64,000 bases of DNA from Panicum virgatum. Its lineage: Eukaryota; Streptophyta; Magnoliopsida; Poales; Poaceae. A model generated the notes under the pieces. The model did no database searches. It was given only the letters and a program-made list of their open reading frames with translations, and was not told where the DNA came from. The DNA lies in NCBI RefSeq assembly GCF_016808335.1, contig NC_053150.1, positions 25,130,538 through 25,194,537 of the forward strand, written 5' to 3'. Numbering within the stretch: the first letter of the stretch is position 1; the number at the start of each line of letters is the position of its first letter. Shown here piece by piece: positions 1 to 9,892 of the stretch. Both the position numbers and the translations under genes were made by a program.

Positions 1-693
1 TCAGTGGTGTCCAGGAGGTTTGGCCAGGTCTCAGAAGCGACGTGTTCAGAGGCTACGCCAACTAGAAATCATTGAAGAAGAGCGAGAACAAACTCTGAAC
101 AAGAAATTAGTCAAACCACAAGTTTGGCATGCTAAACGCAGAGCCGATAGTGATCTATTCTGGATCACCAGGCGACGAAGATCATGAACCAGAATTAGAG
201 GAAGCCCATGGCACAGTTGAATTTGGAGCCACAGCCAGCAACATTTGAGAAGCCAGAAGATGATAAGAGGCAGCATCTTAAGGCACTGTTCCTGAAAGAA
301 TTCATTGATGGCAAGCCTGCTACGAAGATGTTGGTTGATGGAGGTGCAGCCGTGAATATAATGCCCCATGTTATGCTACGCAAGTTTGGGAAGAATCAAG
401 ATGATCTGACAAAGACTGATATGATGCTCAAGGATTTCGAAGGAGTCGTGTCTCCTGCTTTGGGGGTATTATGCGTCGATCTCACAATTGGAAGTAATAC
501 CCTTCCCACTACTTTCTTCATTATTAATGGCAAAGGTTCATACAGTTTGCTGTTGGGTCGGGATTGGATACATGAAAATTGTTGCATTCCATCTACTATG
601 CATCAATGTTTGATTCAGTGGGTTGACGATACTTTTGAAATAGTATCGGCCGATTCGTCATTCAGTGTGGCATGGGAGAAGGATTTCTTTCAG
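1..693 (+). pseudogene. Truncated gag-protease segment of a Tat-type Ty3/gypsy element (G)
   Basis: An open frame from 208 holds a retropepsin-like domain. The active-site motif is V-D-G-G-A at about residues 43-47, a variant of the usual D-S/T-G-A, and the later G-R-D-W motif near 556-567 matches the conserved C-terminal part of such proteases. Bases 1-180 match the basic linker upstream of the protease in element A (12655-12817) and 208-660 match 12913-13372. Relative to A, about 56 bp are missing near 163-165 and about 55 bp near 670. Similarity to A stops at about 693, after which F sequence begins. The left part lies outside the window. The frame runs on to 807 only because it reads into F. 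It is a dead fragment; I am confident of the family and not of the exact right edge. Confidence 0.8.
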
Positions 694-710
694 TGTCACC
701 AGTATCGCGT

Positions 711-2719
711 TGGACTGCTCTGGGTCTCGGATTCACGAGCAAAAGGGTCGTGGAGCGTGCGCAAGGCAAGGGCAACCCTTTGCCGGGCTTGTGCGGGGCT
801 GAGATAGGCTGCAGTGCGCCCGCCACGGCGTGGCTGCGCCTGTGCTGTGGCGGAGCGCCGGTGAACGGTGTTCCAGTCGCGGGGGTGGGCTATGACCTAC
901 AGAAGCTAACGCAAAAGGACCAGGGGAGGATGCGGGTGCTCACCGAGGGTTCAGTTCGGGCCGGAGTCGCAACGCAGGATGGCCGGCGGCGGGATCCGGG
1001 CGGCGGGTTGTGGCGGAGCTCACGGAGGAGATCGCTGCGGGGGTGCTCTGGGTTCCTGGATTCGTCGAGGAGATGCGCAGCGGTGCTGTGGTCAAGGAAC
1101 GAGGGTCAGAGGAGAATCGGGGGTCGCCGGCGGTAAGGGACCGCGGCGGCGCAGGGGCTTACCGGGGATGGAGCTCGGCGAAATTCCGGTGATTGCCTGC
1201 GGTCGGGATCAAGGTAGCGGTTCTGGAAGGTGCCTAGGCACAGGACAAAGTTTTTTGCGAAGGTTCACGGTGGCTGAGGCATGGCGAGGTGGCGTGGCCA
1301 CGGCAGAGCAGATGCTCTACGCGGCGGAGCAAGGCGGCGGTGGTGCTGGAGCTCGGTGGCAGCCTTGGTGAGGCGTGGTAGGGTTCAGGAGGGTGCGCGG
1401 GGGCAAATAAAGGCAGGTCCGAAGATTTGGGCGTGCGTGCCCGGGAAGGTGATCGCGAGGATCACGGCGGCGATCTCGGTCGGGTTCGGTGTAGTGCGGG
1501 GAAGGTGGATCGTGGAGCGGTTCAGTGTGATCTGAGCTCGGGATGGGCTTCTAGAAAGTGAGGGCGCGGGGAAGGCGGGCTGACCGGTGGGACTGCTGGG
1601 TCGGGCGCGGCTTGGTCCACGGAGCCGAGAGGGGTGAGCGGAGCAGGGGATCTCAACACAGTGGAGAGGAAGGAAGGAGGATGGGGAAGGTGCTGATCGG
1701 TGGGGCCGTAGCGTCAGTGGGGGCGCGCACTTGCGGGCTGAGCGGCGTGCGGGCCGTGCGCGAGCGGAGCGAGTGGGACAAGTTGGCCTGTGCGAGCGAG
1801 CGAGCACGCTGGCTGACGAGGCGGGGGTGCGGGAGTTGGGCCAGGCGAGCGGGAGGCGGTGTCACGGGCCAGACGCGAGAGAGGGCGCTGGGCCATGCTG
1901 GCGTGGAGGGAAACGGGCGGTGGGGGAAGCTGGTGGGCTGCGGAGGGAGGTGCCCACGTGTGGGTCTGCGGCGTCAGCAGCACGGGAGCGAGCGCGGGGC
2001 ATGCGACGCGGGTCTGCAGAGGCTTACCTGCGGGGCTCGCCTGTCAGTTCGAGGAAGTGCGCGCGGCTGAGGCGAGGTGAACTGGGCTGAGCGCGTGGAA
2101 CGCGGAAGCGGGCCGTGGCGTTGGGCCATGCGTGTGAGCTGGCTGAGACCGACAGGTGGGCCCAGGTGGGCAACGAGGGCGACGCGCGCTTGGACGCGGG
2201 CGAGCGGGGGAGAGGGCTGTTGCTGACGGGCAGGACGTGCTGTCAGCGGCACCGAGCGAGCGCACGGTGCTGCTTGCAGACGGAAGCGTTGGCAGGTGGG
2301 CTCGGCGCTTGCTGGGCCTAAGCGGAGAAGCGGGCTGCGCGCAGGAGGAGGCCGCCATGCTGGGCTCTGAAGGAAAGAGGTCCGAGCGAGCTGGGGTTGG
2401 GCTGCCTGGGTTGAGCTGACAAGGTGCTGGGCTGAGTTTGCTGCTGGTTTGAACAGGGTTGCTTCCTCTTTTTCTTTTCCAAACACACTCAAACTATTTG
2501 AATTTCAAACACAAGTTTGAATTCAAACCCTATGCATTCAACCAAAATAAAAAACAAGCACCGGCATGAAATGCACAAACATGTTGAACTAAGATAAATT
2601 TTATTTCCTTGTGAAATAAATTAAAGTTAAATGAAATGCTAAACAAATAAAACCTAAGAAACTTTATTAAACCAATTAAATTTATTATTAAATACTGAAA
2701 TTTAAATTAGGGTGTTACA
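711..2719 (-). repeat. 3' LTR of F, missing its 3' end
   Basis: Read on the minus strand it starts TGTAACACCC at 2719, next to a polypurine tract, and runs left. Bases 2430-2719 are AT-rich. Bases about 735-2430 are strongly GC-rich and full of chance open frames on both strands. The part from 711 to 1400 is duplicated at 7040-7725 in the other LTR. I see no convincing gene in the GC-rich block. Confidence 0.7.
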
Positions 2720-2735
2720 AATCCTACCCCCTTAC
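2720..2735 (-). other. Polypurine tract of F
   Basis: The minus strand reads GTAAGGGGGTAGGATT directly before the LTR start TGTAACACCC. This is the expected place for plus-strand priming. Confidence 0.7.
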
Positions 2736-2764
2736 AGGAATCTCGTCCCGAGATTCTGGGCTGG

Positions 2765-4006
2765 CTAGCAAAGAGATCCGAATATGTCTTCATCAACTCC
2801 TCTTCCTTCTTCTAGCAAGTCCTCCGGAAAGACATCCGGGAATTCAGACACCACGCGAATACCATCCGTGGGTCTAGCCTCTATCTGATGAAGAAAACTA
2901 GAAGGCTCTGTAGCACTGACTATCACATCTTGGCCATCAGATGCTGCTAAGCGAACTGTCCGCTGAGCATAATCAATGAGGGCTCCCCATCTGGTAAGGG
3001 TCTCCATACCCAAAATCACATCGATACCCTTGGTGTCTAGCACCATCAGATTTGCACTGAACTCTACCCCCCTTATGGAAACACTGACTCTGGGGCAGAA
3101 GATATGAGACCTCAATTGTCCTCCAGGTGAAGATACCAACATGCACCTCTTTAATGTGCTAGTATGAATACCATGATGCTCGACAAAAGACTGTGTAATA
3201 AAGGAATGCGTAGCACCAGTATCGAAAAGCACTGTAGCTGGATATGAGTTGACCATGAACGTACCAATAACCACGTTCGGAGACTCAGCCATCACATGGT
3301 TCACCTTCCCCTGTCGTGGCACCCTGGGTTGGGCTGGGCGACCCTGCTGTCCTGCCTGCAGTGGAGCCTGAGGTGCTGGTGGAGCTGGTGACAGGCGCTT
3401 CTGTGGACAACTTTTGGCATAATGACATTTTCGCTTGCATTGGTAGCACATAAGGCGGCGGTGAATGGCGCTACTTGGTTGACCTCCCTGTGAACTTAAC
3501 ATCCCATCTTGCATTATCTCTGCTGCTTGCTTTTTGGACTCTTTGTGACCGCGTGGCTGAATCACATTCATAGTGATAGTCAACCCATCCACATAATCAT
3601 AGAGTGCTTGGTTCTTGACCTGTGTATCTCTAGAGCACTCAGGATCCTTTCTCTTCTGGATGGTCTGTAGCTCATCGATGACCGATGGGGAGTCGAGGAA
3701 AAGGGAATCCTCAGCTAGCTGCTCTTGATGAGACATCTTTCTCTTTGTACTGGAGAACAACCTCTGGTTCCTCTTAGTTGTGGCTTCATCTTCAGTCGCA
3801 CGAACTTGACGACAAGGAACGCCATAGAATTGGCAACACGGGCAAGCTTTCTCACCATTCTTCGGATGGTATGTTGTTTGTGAAGGCTGATCTTGTACCG
3901 TTATCGGCTGCTCCACGGAAATTATTGCATGAACACCATCACCCATTGCACTGTCTCGAAGGCCTTTCTGTTCTGCCGACATCTGAGCTGGGATAAAAGG
4001 AAGCAT
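2765..4006 (-). CDS. Gag-protease polyprotein of F, 413 aa, no pol domains
   Basis: This single uninterrupted frame has a CCHC zinc knuckle (C187, C190, H195, C200) followed by a proline-rich linker and a retropepsin domain with D-T-G-A at residues 262-265 and an I-L-G-M motif downstream. Nucleocapsid binding of RNA and cleavage of the polyprotein are the family functions. The N-terminal 180 residues do not show the usual Retrotrans_gag core. The frame reaches the F-P-D-V-F-P-E-D-L stretch that normally leads into reverse transcriptase and then stops within about 17 residues, close to the polypurine tract. This looks like an internal deletion that removed reverse transcriptase, RNase H and integrase. 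An intact 413-codon frame in such a degraded region suggests either a recent insertion or selection on the ORF. The start is the first Met; one further in (residue 9 or 21) is also possible. Confidence 0.75.
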   Translation of the reverse strand: MLPFIPAQMSAEQKGLRDSAMGDGVHAIISVEQPITVQDQPSQTTYHPKNGEKACPCCQFYGVPCRQVRATEDEATTKRNQRLFSSTKRKMSHQEQLAEDSLFLDSPSVIDELQTIQKRKDPECSRDTQVKNQALYDYVDGLTITMNVIQPRGHKESKKQAAEIMQDGMLSSQGGQPSSAIHRRLMCYQCKRKCHYAKSCPQKRLSPAPPAPQAPLQAGQQGRPAQPRVPRQGKVNHVMAESPNVVIGTFMVNSYPATVLFDTGATHSFITQSFVEHHGIHTSTLKRCMLVSSPGGQLRSHIFCPRVSVSIRGVEFSANLMVLDTKGIDVILGMETLTRWGALIDYAQRTVRLAASDGQDVIVSATEPSSFLHQIEARPTDGIRVVSEFPDVFPEDLLEEGRGVDEDIFGSLC

Positions 4007-4782
4007 AGATTGGTAAGGTCAAAGAAGAGAGAAAACCTCACTATGTAAGGTTCTATCTTATTTGGACAACACTACCCAGGCATTACTGCTGCTAACTCCA
4101 GATGGGTGTTGCATAAATCCGAAAAAAAGATCTATAACATAACTATTCTACCTCGTTTGAGAGATTATCAAATTCTCCTGTACTTTCTGTAGACCGAGGT
4201 GTCACATCCCTACCCCCTTACAGAAACCGACATCCTCTTCGGTGAATCCTAGAATATCACATCCCCTTCGCACTATCCTTCTTCTCAACAAGCAAGACAG
4301 GAGAAACCCAAGGTAGGATAAGGTAGAGAGGAAACAGAGTGTATTGTTTAACCCCGAATGATCTAACTCATTTTATTAATTAATTAACTTTAACTTAAGA
4401 CTGATTTTCATTAAACAAATTTAACTACTAAGCTATGCAATCAACCAAAGATCCAAATCAAACATTAGCATAATAACAAGCATACAAATTTTACACTTTA
4501 GTCGAGTTTATCACACAACTCGACTAACACAACGTGTCGCGGAACGTTCTATCGTGCTATTATAAAGGGGTCATTTAGCTTACACCTATGATGGTCGGTC
4601 GACTTACTTCTGGCCAAAATCTATGGAAACTAATTCTATAGATAGAAATCAAGGCAAGACGAGTAAAAATCTTGGAATTTCAAGGAATATAATAGCAAAA
4701 TAGTTTCAGCAGACAAGGCTAGAGAAAAGAAGACCTAAAACTCGTCTAGCTCTATCTAGGCTTTCGTCCTACAGTCGATATA
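4007..4782 (-). other. Leader of F between PBS and gag, with an internal LTR/PPT-like remnant
   Basis: No convincing coding frame is seen. Around 4195-4230 the minus strand shows a purine-rich run with GGGGGTAGGGA followed by TGTGACACC, closely resembling the PPT to LTR junction at 2735-2710. It may be a leftover of a related LTR start or a sequence duplication. Confidence 0.5.
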
Positions 4783-4794
4783 GCTCTGATACCA
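4783..4794 (-). other. Primer binding site of F, initiator tRNA-Met type
   Basis: The minus strand reads TGGTATCAGAGC three bases after the LTR end (LTR ends at 4798). TGGTATCAGAGC is the standard complement of the plant initiator tRNA-Met 3' end. Confidence 0.85.
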
Positions 4795-4797
4795 CTC

Positions 4798-7727
4798 TGT
4801 AACACCCGGTTTATAAAAGGACATAAACCGAGCAATCATATACGTGCCAGGATCAAGTCACACGTATATACAACAGAATGAACAGTATATCACAACACTT
4901 ATCACGTAAAAGATATAATAAAGCGAGTACGAATGTTATTTATTACAATAATGACAAAATGTCTGATACAGCGGAAGCGTAAAATACATATACGAAATCT
5001 CTCGGAAGCTGTGCACCACAGGGACGTCGACTGGGAGACGAACGCCTAGAAGTCCTCGTACTCCTAGTCGCTCTGAGTGAATTCCCTCGCGTCGGCAGGA
5101 ACTGAGCAGCAGTAGAGTATCCCCAAAAAGGACAAGAGGAAAAAGAGTAGAGAAGGCAAGTGTGAGTACACAACTTGTACTCAACAAGTATAACACAAAC
5201 TATGAGGCTCTAAGGTTGGCTGACTCAACTGCATTAGCTTTTAAGTCTTGGCAAAGTTTTATTACAGCTAATTACTACAGGTTAATGAATTACCATAAAC
5301 CCAGTTACATAGTAATTAATCAAAATTAATTATGAAAACTGAGAACCAAACCAAACCAACCACCCGGGGAAACCCTCCTAACCAAAGGAAGATAACCCCA
5401 CTAATCAAAAGGAGGATCTGGGCCGCTCATGACTGTGAGCACGGCTAGTATACCAGTTTTACACTCTGCAGAGGTTGCACATCTTTATCCAAAAGTCGTG
5501 AGCTACGCTAGTTGTTCATCACACTTCCTTAGGTGAGATGACTAGCAAACTCACTATGAAGCCGTTACAAAGGACCACGTTGGTAAGGGGTAACCGCTAA
5601 GGATTCAGGCAATGTAACGATGGTGCCCACCTCGAGGGGGTACAAGATAACACAGACCAAGCCTCGTAGTGCAGGGACCATTGAAGCTCGACCCCCCTCT
5701 TGCCCCGTCGGTAAGTTACTCCCGAACCAAAATGACCTAATTAGTAAGCCAAGAGCGTCCCATTCCAGTCTTGTGGTAGCACTGTTGTCCCAGGTTATCG
5801 TTCTATGAACATGTCCTTATGGAGAGTGGCCAACCCAGTAGTAAGCACCGTGCTGGCCCCCTAAACCATGTTTCTAACAAAACATATTTTAACGAGACGT
5901 GAGCCACTCAAACGGGCCACTCCCAGAATTAAGTTGCATATACCATTAATCAAATTAATTAAAAAGGACCAAGTGTGTTATAGTGCGGCACCTAGCACAA
6001 CTAACCAAAATGCAACCCAAGGGATATATAAAGGATATAAAGAGGCTAGGAAAGTCCTTATAGGCATACAATATTAAAATGCAGTATGAAGTTGTATTTA
6101 AAAGTGATAGGTGATGTTCATGTTATACTTGCCTTCCTCAAACTGTTCCTGCTGCTCAAACTGCTCAGAAGATGGTGGCTGCTCCGGGAACTGGTACTGA
6201 TGCTCCTCGGGTAGCACAACGTCTACTCACGAACACATTGCCCAAAACAAGGCAACAACATAAACATACATGCAAACAAAGGCTAACACTAAGAAATAGT
6301 ACAACAATAAATAAAAACAGCAAGCAAAACCAAGCTAGAACTATTCTACACATTTCAACGATAGCGTGGACATAAAGAACGCCTAAAACGGAGCTAGAAC
6401 GCGAAAATTAAGCTTAAAACAAGATCTAGGGGCTTTTCTGTAAGAAAACAGAGTTTCTGGGGTTTTTCTGCAAAAACCAAGGACCTATACATAATTAAAC
6501 CTTAGATCTGGGTCTAACGTGCAAAAAGTCAGGGGCTGGACTGCGGGTTAGATTTCAAAGGAACTCAAGGGCTAAAGTGAATAAAACAGGGCCTGGATTG
6601 AAATATTTTTACACAGTCATGGACTGCGGGTTGATTACCAAGAAACACAGGGTCTCTTTAGAAACAACACCAGGCCGAACCGGTATGGGTGACTCTTGGC
6701 CATTGGATCTAGATCTGGCGGTTCTGGGCACAGCGGTACGCCGATCTAATCCTGTGCGTTGGCTGTGGATCAGGCGGTCCAGGTTCATCGGCTCGTGGGG
6801 GCGGCGGCGCTGTCGCCGGACTTGAGCTTCCCGTGGCGGCGCGCATGACAGAGCTCACCGGAGTTCACCAAAATGGCGTTCCAAGTGTCAATTCGACCGG
6901 AAATTGGGTCAGGGATGTTCAACGCAGCACGTGTGATTGATCTGAGGCCTCAACGGAGTTCGGCGAGGCTCTGAACGACAAGTGCGATGGCAGCGGCGGC
7001 TCTGCGCAGCAAATCTCGCCGGCATGCTCACACTGGGCTACTCTAGGGCTCGGATTCGCGAGCAAAAGGGTCGTGGAGCGTGCGCAAGGCAAGGGCAACC
7101 CTTTTGCCGGGCTTGTGCGGGGCGGAGATAGGCTGCAGTGCGCCCGCCATGGCGGGGCTGCGCCTGTGCAGTGGCGGAGCGCTGATGAATGGCGTTCCGG
7201 CCGCGGGGATGGGCTACGGCCTACGGAAGCTAACGCAAAAGGACCAGGGGAGGATGCGGGTGCTCACCGAGGGTTCAGTTTGGGCCGGAGTCGCAGCGCA
7301 GGATGGCCGGCGGCGGGATCCGGGCGGCGGGTCATGGCGGAGCTTGCGGAGGAGATCACTACGGGGGTGCTCCGGGTTCCTGGATTCGTCAAGGAGATGT
7401 GCAGCGGTGCTGTGGTCAAGGAACGAGGGTCAGAGGAGGATCGGGGGTCGCCGGCGGAAAGGGTCCGCGGCGGCGCACATGCTTATCGGGGATGGAGCTC
7501 GGCGAAATTCTGTTGATTACTTGGGGTCGGGATCAAGGCAGCGGTTCAGGAATGTGCCTGGGCACAGGACAAAGTTTTTTGCGGAGGTTCACGGTGGCTG
7601 AGGCACGGCGAGGTGGCGTGGCCACGGCGGAGCATATGCTCAACGCGGCGGAGCAAGGCGGCGGTGGTGCTGGAGCTCGGTGGCAGCCTTGGTGAGGCGT
7701 GGTAGGGTTCAGGAGTGTGCACGGGGG
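4798..7727 (-). repeat. 5' LTR of F, missing its 5' end
   Basis: Its inner end is TGTAACACCCGG at 4798 (GGGTGTTACA on the element strand). Bases 4800-6690 are AT-rich without any recognisable gene. Bases about 6690-7725 are GC-rich and their last 680 bp match 711-1400 of the other LTR. The outer part is replaced at about 7727 by LTR fragment E; the junction lies in the short shared string AAATAAA. Confidence 0.7.
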
Positions 7728-8472
7728 CCAAATAAATATGAGCCCCCAGCCATTGTAGAAGATTGATACACATCTAGACAACAAAACTTTACTCTACTTA
7801 CAATTTACTTTTCCGTCGGCGGCTTCTCCATCTTTTTATTTTTCGTGAGTTCTTTCGAGCTGATCAAGGACACCTCACATTTGAGCGACTTGGTTTGCTG
7901 GTAAGTTTTCGTTTACCGAGTAAATCTGAGCTTTAGCTTCCAGGCGTATCGCTGTGGCTTTGTTCAGATCTATTCAAAAGTTACCGAATTTATCTAAGCT
8001 TTGATCTCGTGCGCATCACTATTTTCTCATTTAGATTTATTTAAAATTTACCAGTCTTAGTAATCTGTTTAATTGGATGTTAGATCCTTTACTTCCACGT
8101 TAGATCTTGAAAAGCTGATTAGATCGGTTACAAGCTTAGCTTTGTTCAGATCCATACATTCATGAGTCTGCACATTGTTTTCTGGCACGTGTCGGCTTTA
8201 GATCTAGCCTTCTAGTTGCATACCGGTTTCGGCAGCTTCTTGCTGATCCCTTGTAGATCACTTTTATTACATGTTATTTATACCCGATCTGCTGTCGTTT
8301 CTTGTATCGGCAGAACCTTACCGACATGCTGCATAAGAGCAATTCGGAAATCAAGCCGATACGCTCTTGTATTTGGCGGTTTGCTATTTCCTTGTCAATT
8401 TACATGTCACATTGACTGCCACGTCTTGTATTTGGCTCTCAGGCTTTGGTGTGTGATCGTTTCGCGTCAACA
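7728..8472 (+). repeat. E: 5'-truncated LTR of the element-D family
   Basis: It aligns along its whole length with 62709-63481, the LTR of element D, and ends in the same GCGTCAACA. About the first 250 bp of the LTR are missing. The right edge is a true LTR end followed directly by H gag sequence. Whether it is the rest of a solo LTR or of a longer element inserted in H cannot be decided here. Confidence 0.75.
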
Positions 8473-8723
8473 GCTGGCTGATCAGCCGTCTTGATCTACC
8501 AAACCTTGCCTTGAGGGATCATGGGTCTATACTTGTTGAAGTGCTAATCCCTCTTCTTCTGTGCCTCATGTTCCTTCTTCTCCTTGTTGCGAAGGCGCTG
8601 TAGCTTCCTCTTTTATGTGTGAGTCAAGCCTGAAGGGCACCACCTAGGATGGTGGTACTTGTCTGGTGCGCTCTTGCTGCTTCCGGCTTTATGATCATTG
8701 GCCATGACCGGCTTTTGTGAAGG
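8473..8723 (-). pseudogene. H gag, C-terminal linker segment
   Basis: The minus strand encodes a basic linker containing the motif P-R-W-C-P-S-G-L followed by a run of K and R residues ending in L-Q-R-L-R. The same kind of W-C-P-G-L motif followed by K-R-R-V-Q-R-L-R lies upstream of the protease in element A (12650-12720). At least three in-frame stops (near 8632, 8550 and 8499) break it. It joins the 18268-18434 segment in frame across the insertion site of element A. Confidence 0.7.
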
Positions 8724-9854
8724 TATTGACACCGTTTTTTGACACGTGTCAAGGAAGCTGATTCTTGTGAAGGGAAGATGGCCGATTTGGAAGAAACCAA
8801 AAGATACACAGGGTTGGAATCGACCGATGGAAGTGCGTCCGATGGGCCAGGAGAATATTCTGCGAAGATGCTAGTCCGCTAGCTCTGGTGCTCGGCCGAT
8901 GGAGAGTTGCCGATGAAGTCAAGGAAGGAGAAGAGGATCCGGACTCTACGAGAATCTTGATGATTCGGTTGTAATATTTTAAATAGTTTATCTTTTAGAT
9001 AGACTTTTCTTTAGAGTCAAGTAATGTTTGCCGTGATCGGCTAGGACTTGATAGCTCTAGGCTATATATATATATCAGTTGTAAGGGACCGAAAAAACTT
9101 GATACACATCCAATACAACACAATTTAACAATTCCTTTGCACTTTTTCGGCGACTTTGCCTTTTCTCTTCTTTTTTCGACGAGTTCTTTCAAGTTGATCA
9201 AGGACGCCTCACATACGAGCGACTTGATTTGCTGGTGAGTTTTCGTTTTACTGAGTATATTTGAGCTTTACCTACAGAGCGCATCGCTGTGGCTTTGTTC
9301 AAATCTATTCAAAAGTTATCGAGTTTATCTAGGCTTTGACTTCCAGGCGCATCGCTGTCGTCTCATCTAGATTTATTCACAAATTATCGATATCGGCTAG
9401 ATTTGTAGGTTTTTCTATGCTTTTTGGCCATTATCACATCTAAAAGCATACTTGATTGGCTTTAGGTTTTGGAGTAACACTTTTGTTATCTCAAGAGCCG
9501 GTTTAGATCTGTTTTTAGCTCACATCATTTGAGTTACACATTCGTAGCTTAGATCTTGTCATACAAACACGATCGGCTATTCAAAGCCAGTTTTGTCGTT
9601 TAGTGCATCGGCTGATCCTGCCGATGCGCTCTTTTACTACGCAAGAATATCTTTTGGTCACATTCAGTATCGGCAAAGCTTGCCGATACGCCTACCTGAG
9701 AGATATTCGGAATCCTAGCCGATACGCTCTCGAATTTGACTTTGTTTTCTCCCTTGTCAATTTCAGGTCAAATTGACTGGCACGCTTGGTTGACTTTCCG
9801 TGACTCGGCGAACACTTGCCCTCGGATTCGAGTATGTTGATTTTTGCGTCAACA
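8724..9854 (+). repeat. 5' LTR of element A
   Basis: It starts TATTGACACC (expected TGTTGACACC, one change) and ends GCGTCAACA. It is collinear with 17135-18267. A TATA-like run (GGCTATATATATATATC) lies at 9059-9075, a plausible core promoter. Chance open frames within it were ignored. Confidence 0.9.
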
Positions 9855-9861
9855 CATCTTT

Positions 9862-9879
9862 TGGCACGCCTGGTGGGAC
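9862..9879 (+). other. Primer binding site region of element A
   Basis: TGGCACGCCTGGTGGGAC lies seven bases after the LTR end. Element D has the near-identical TGGCACGCCCGGTGGGAC in the same place, which supports a function. I do not assign the tRNA. Confidence 0.65.
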
Positions 9880-9892
9880 CGAAAGCTTCAAC

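Larger units (their letters stand above)
711..7727 (-). mobile_element. Element F: non-autonomous long-LTR Ty3/gypsy element (Tekay-like), both LTRs truncated
   Basis: On the minus strand the order is 5' LTR (7727-4798), PBS, leader, one gag-protease ORF, polypurine tract and 3' LTR (2719-711). LTR ends are TGTAACACCC and GGGTGTTACA. The two LTR copies overlap only in one segment (711-1400 matches about 7040-7725). Adding the unshared parts gives a full LTR of roughly 4.2 kb around an interior of only about 2.1 kb. Reverse transcriptase, RNase H and integrase are absent. The outer ends of both LTRs are lost, so no TSD can be read. The PBS matches the initiator tRNA-Met type used by many chromoviruses. 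Confidence 0.75.

Noticed and set aside
672..2492. Several overlapping open frames of 60-172 codons on both strands in the GC-rich block
   Set aside because: They lie in all frames, have low-complexity R, A, G and P composition and fall in the LTR of F. GC-rich sequence lacks stops by chance. No domain is recognisable.
7728..8472. E considered as the 3' LTR of fragment G
   Set aside because: G is close to element A in gag and protease, but E resembles the D LTR and not the A LTR. The 5' part of E is missing, so a link cannot be shown.
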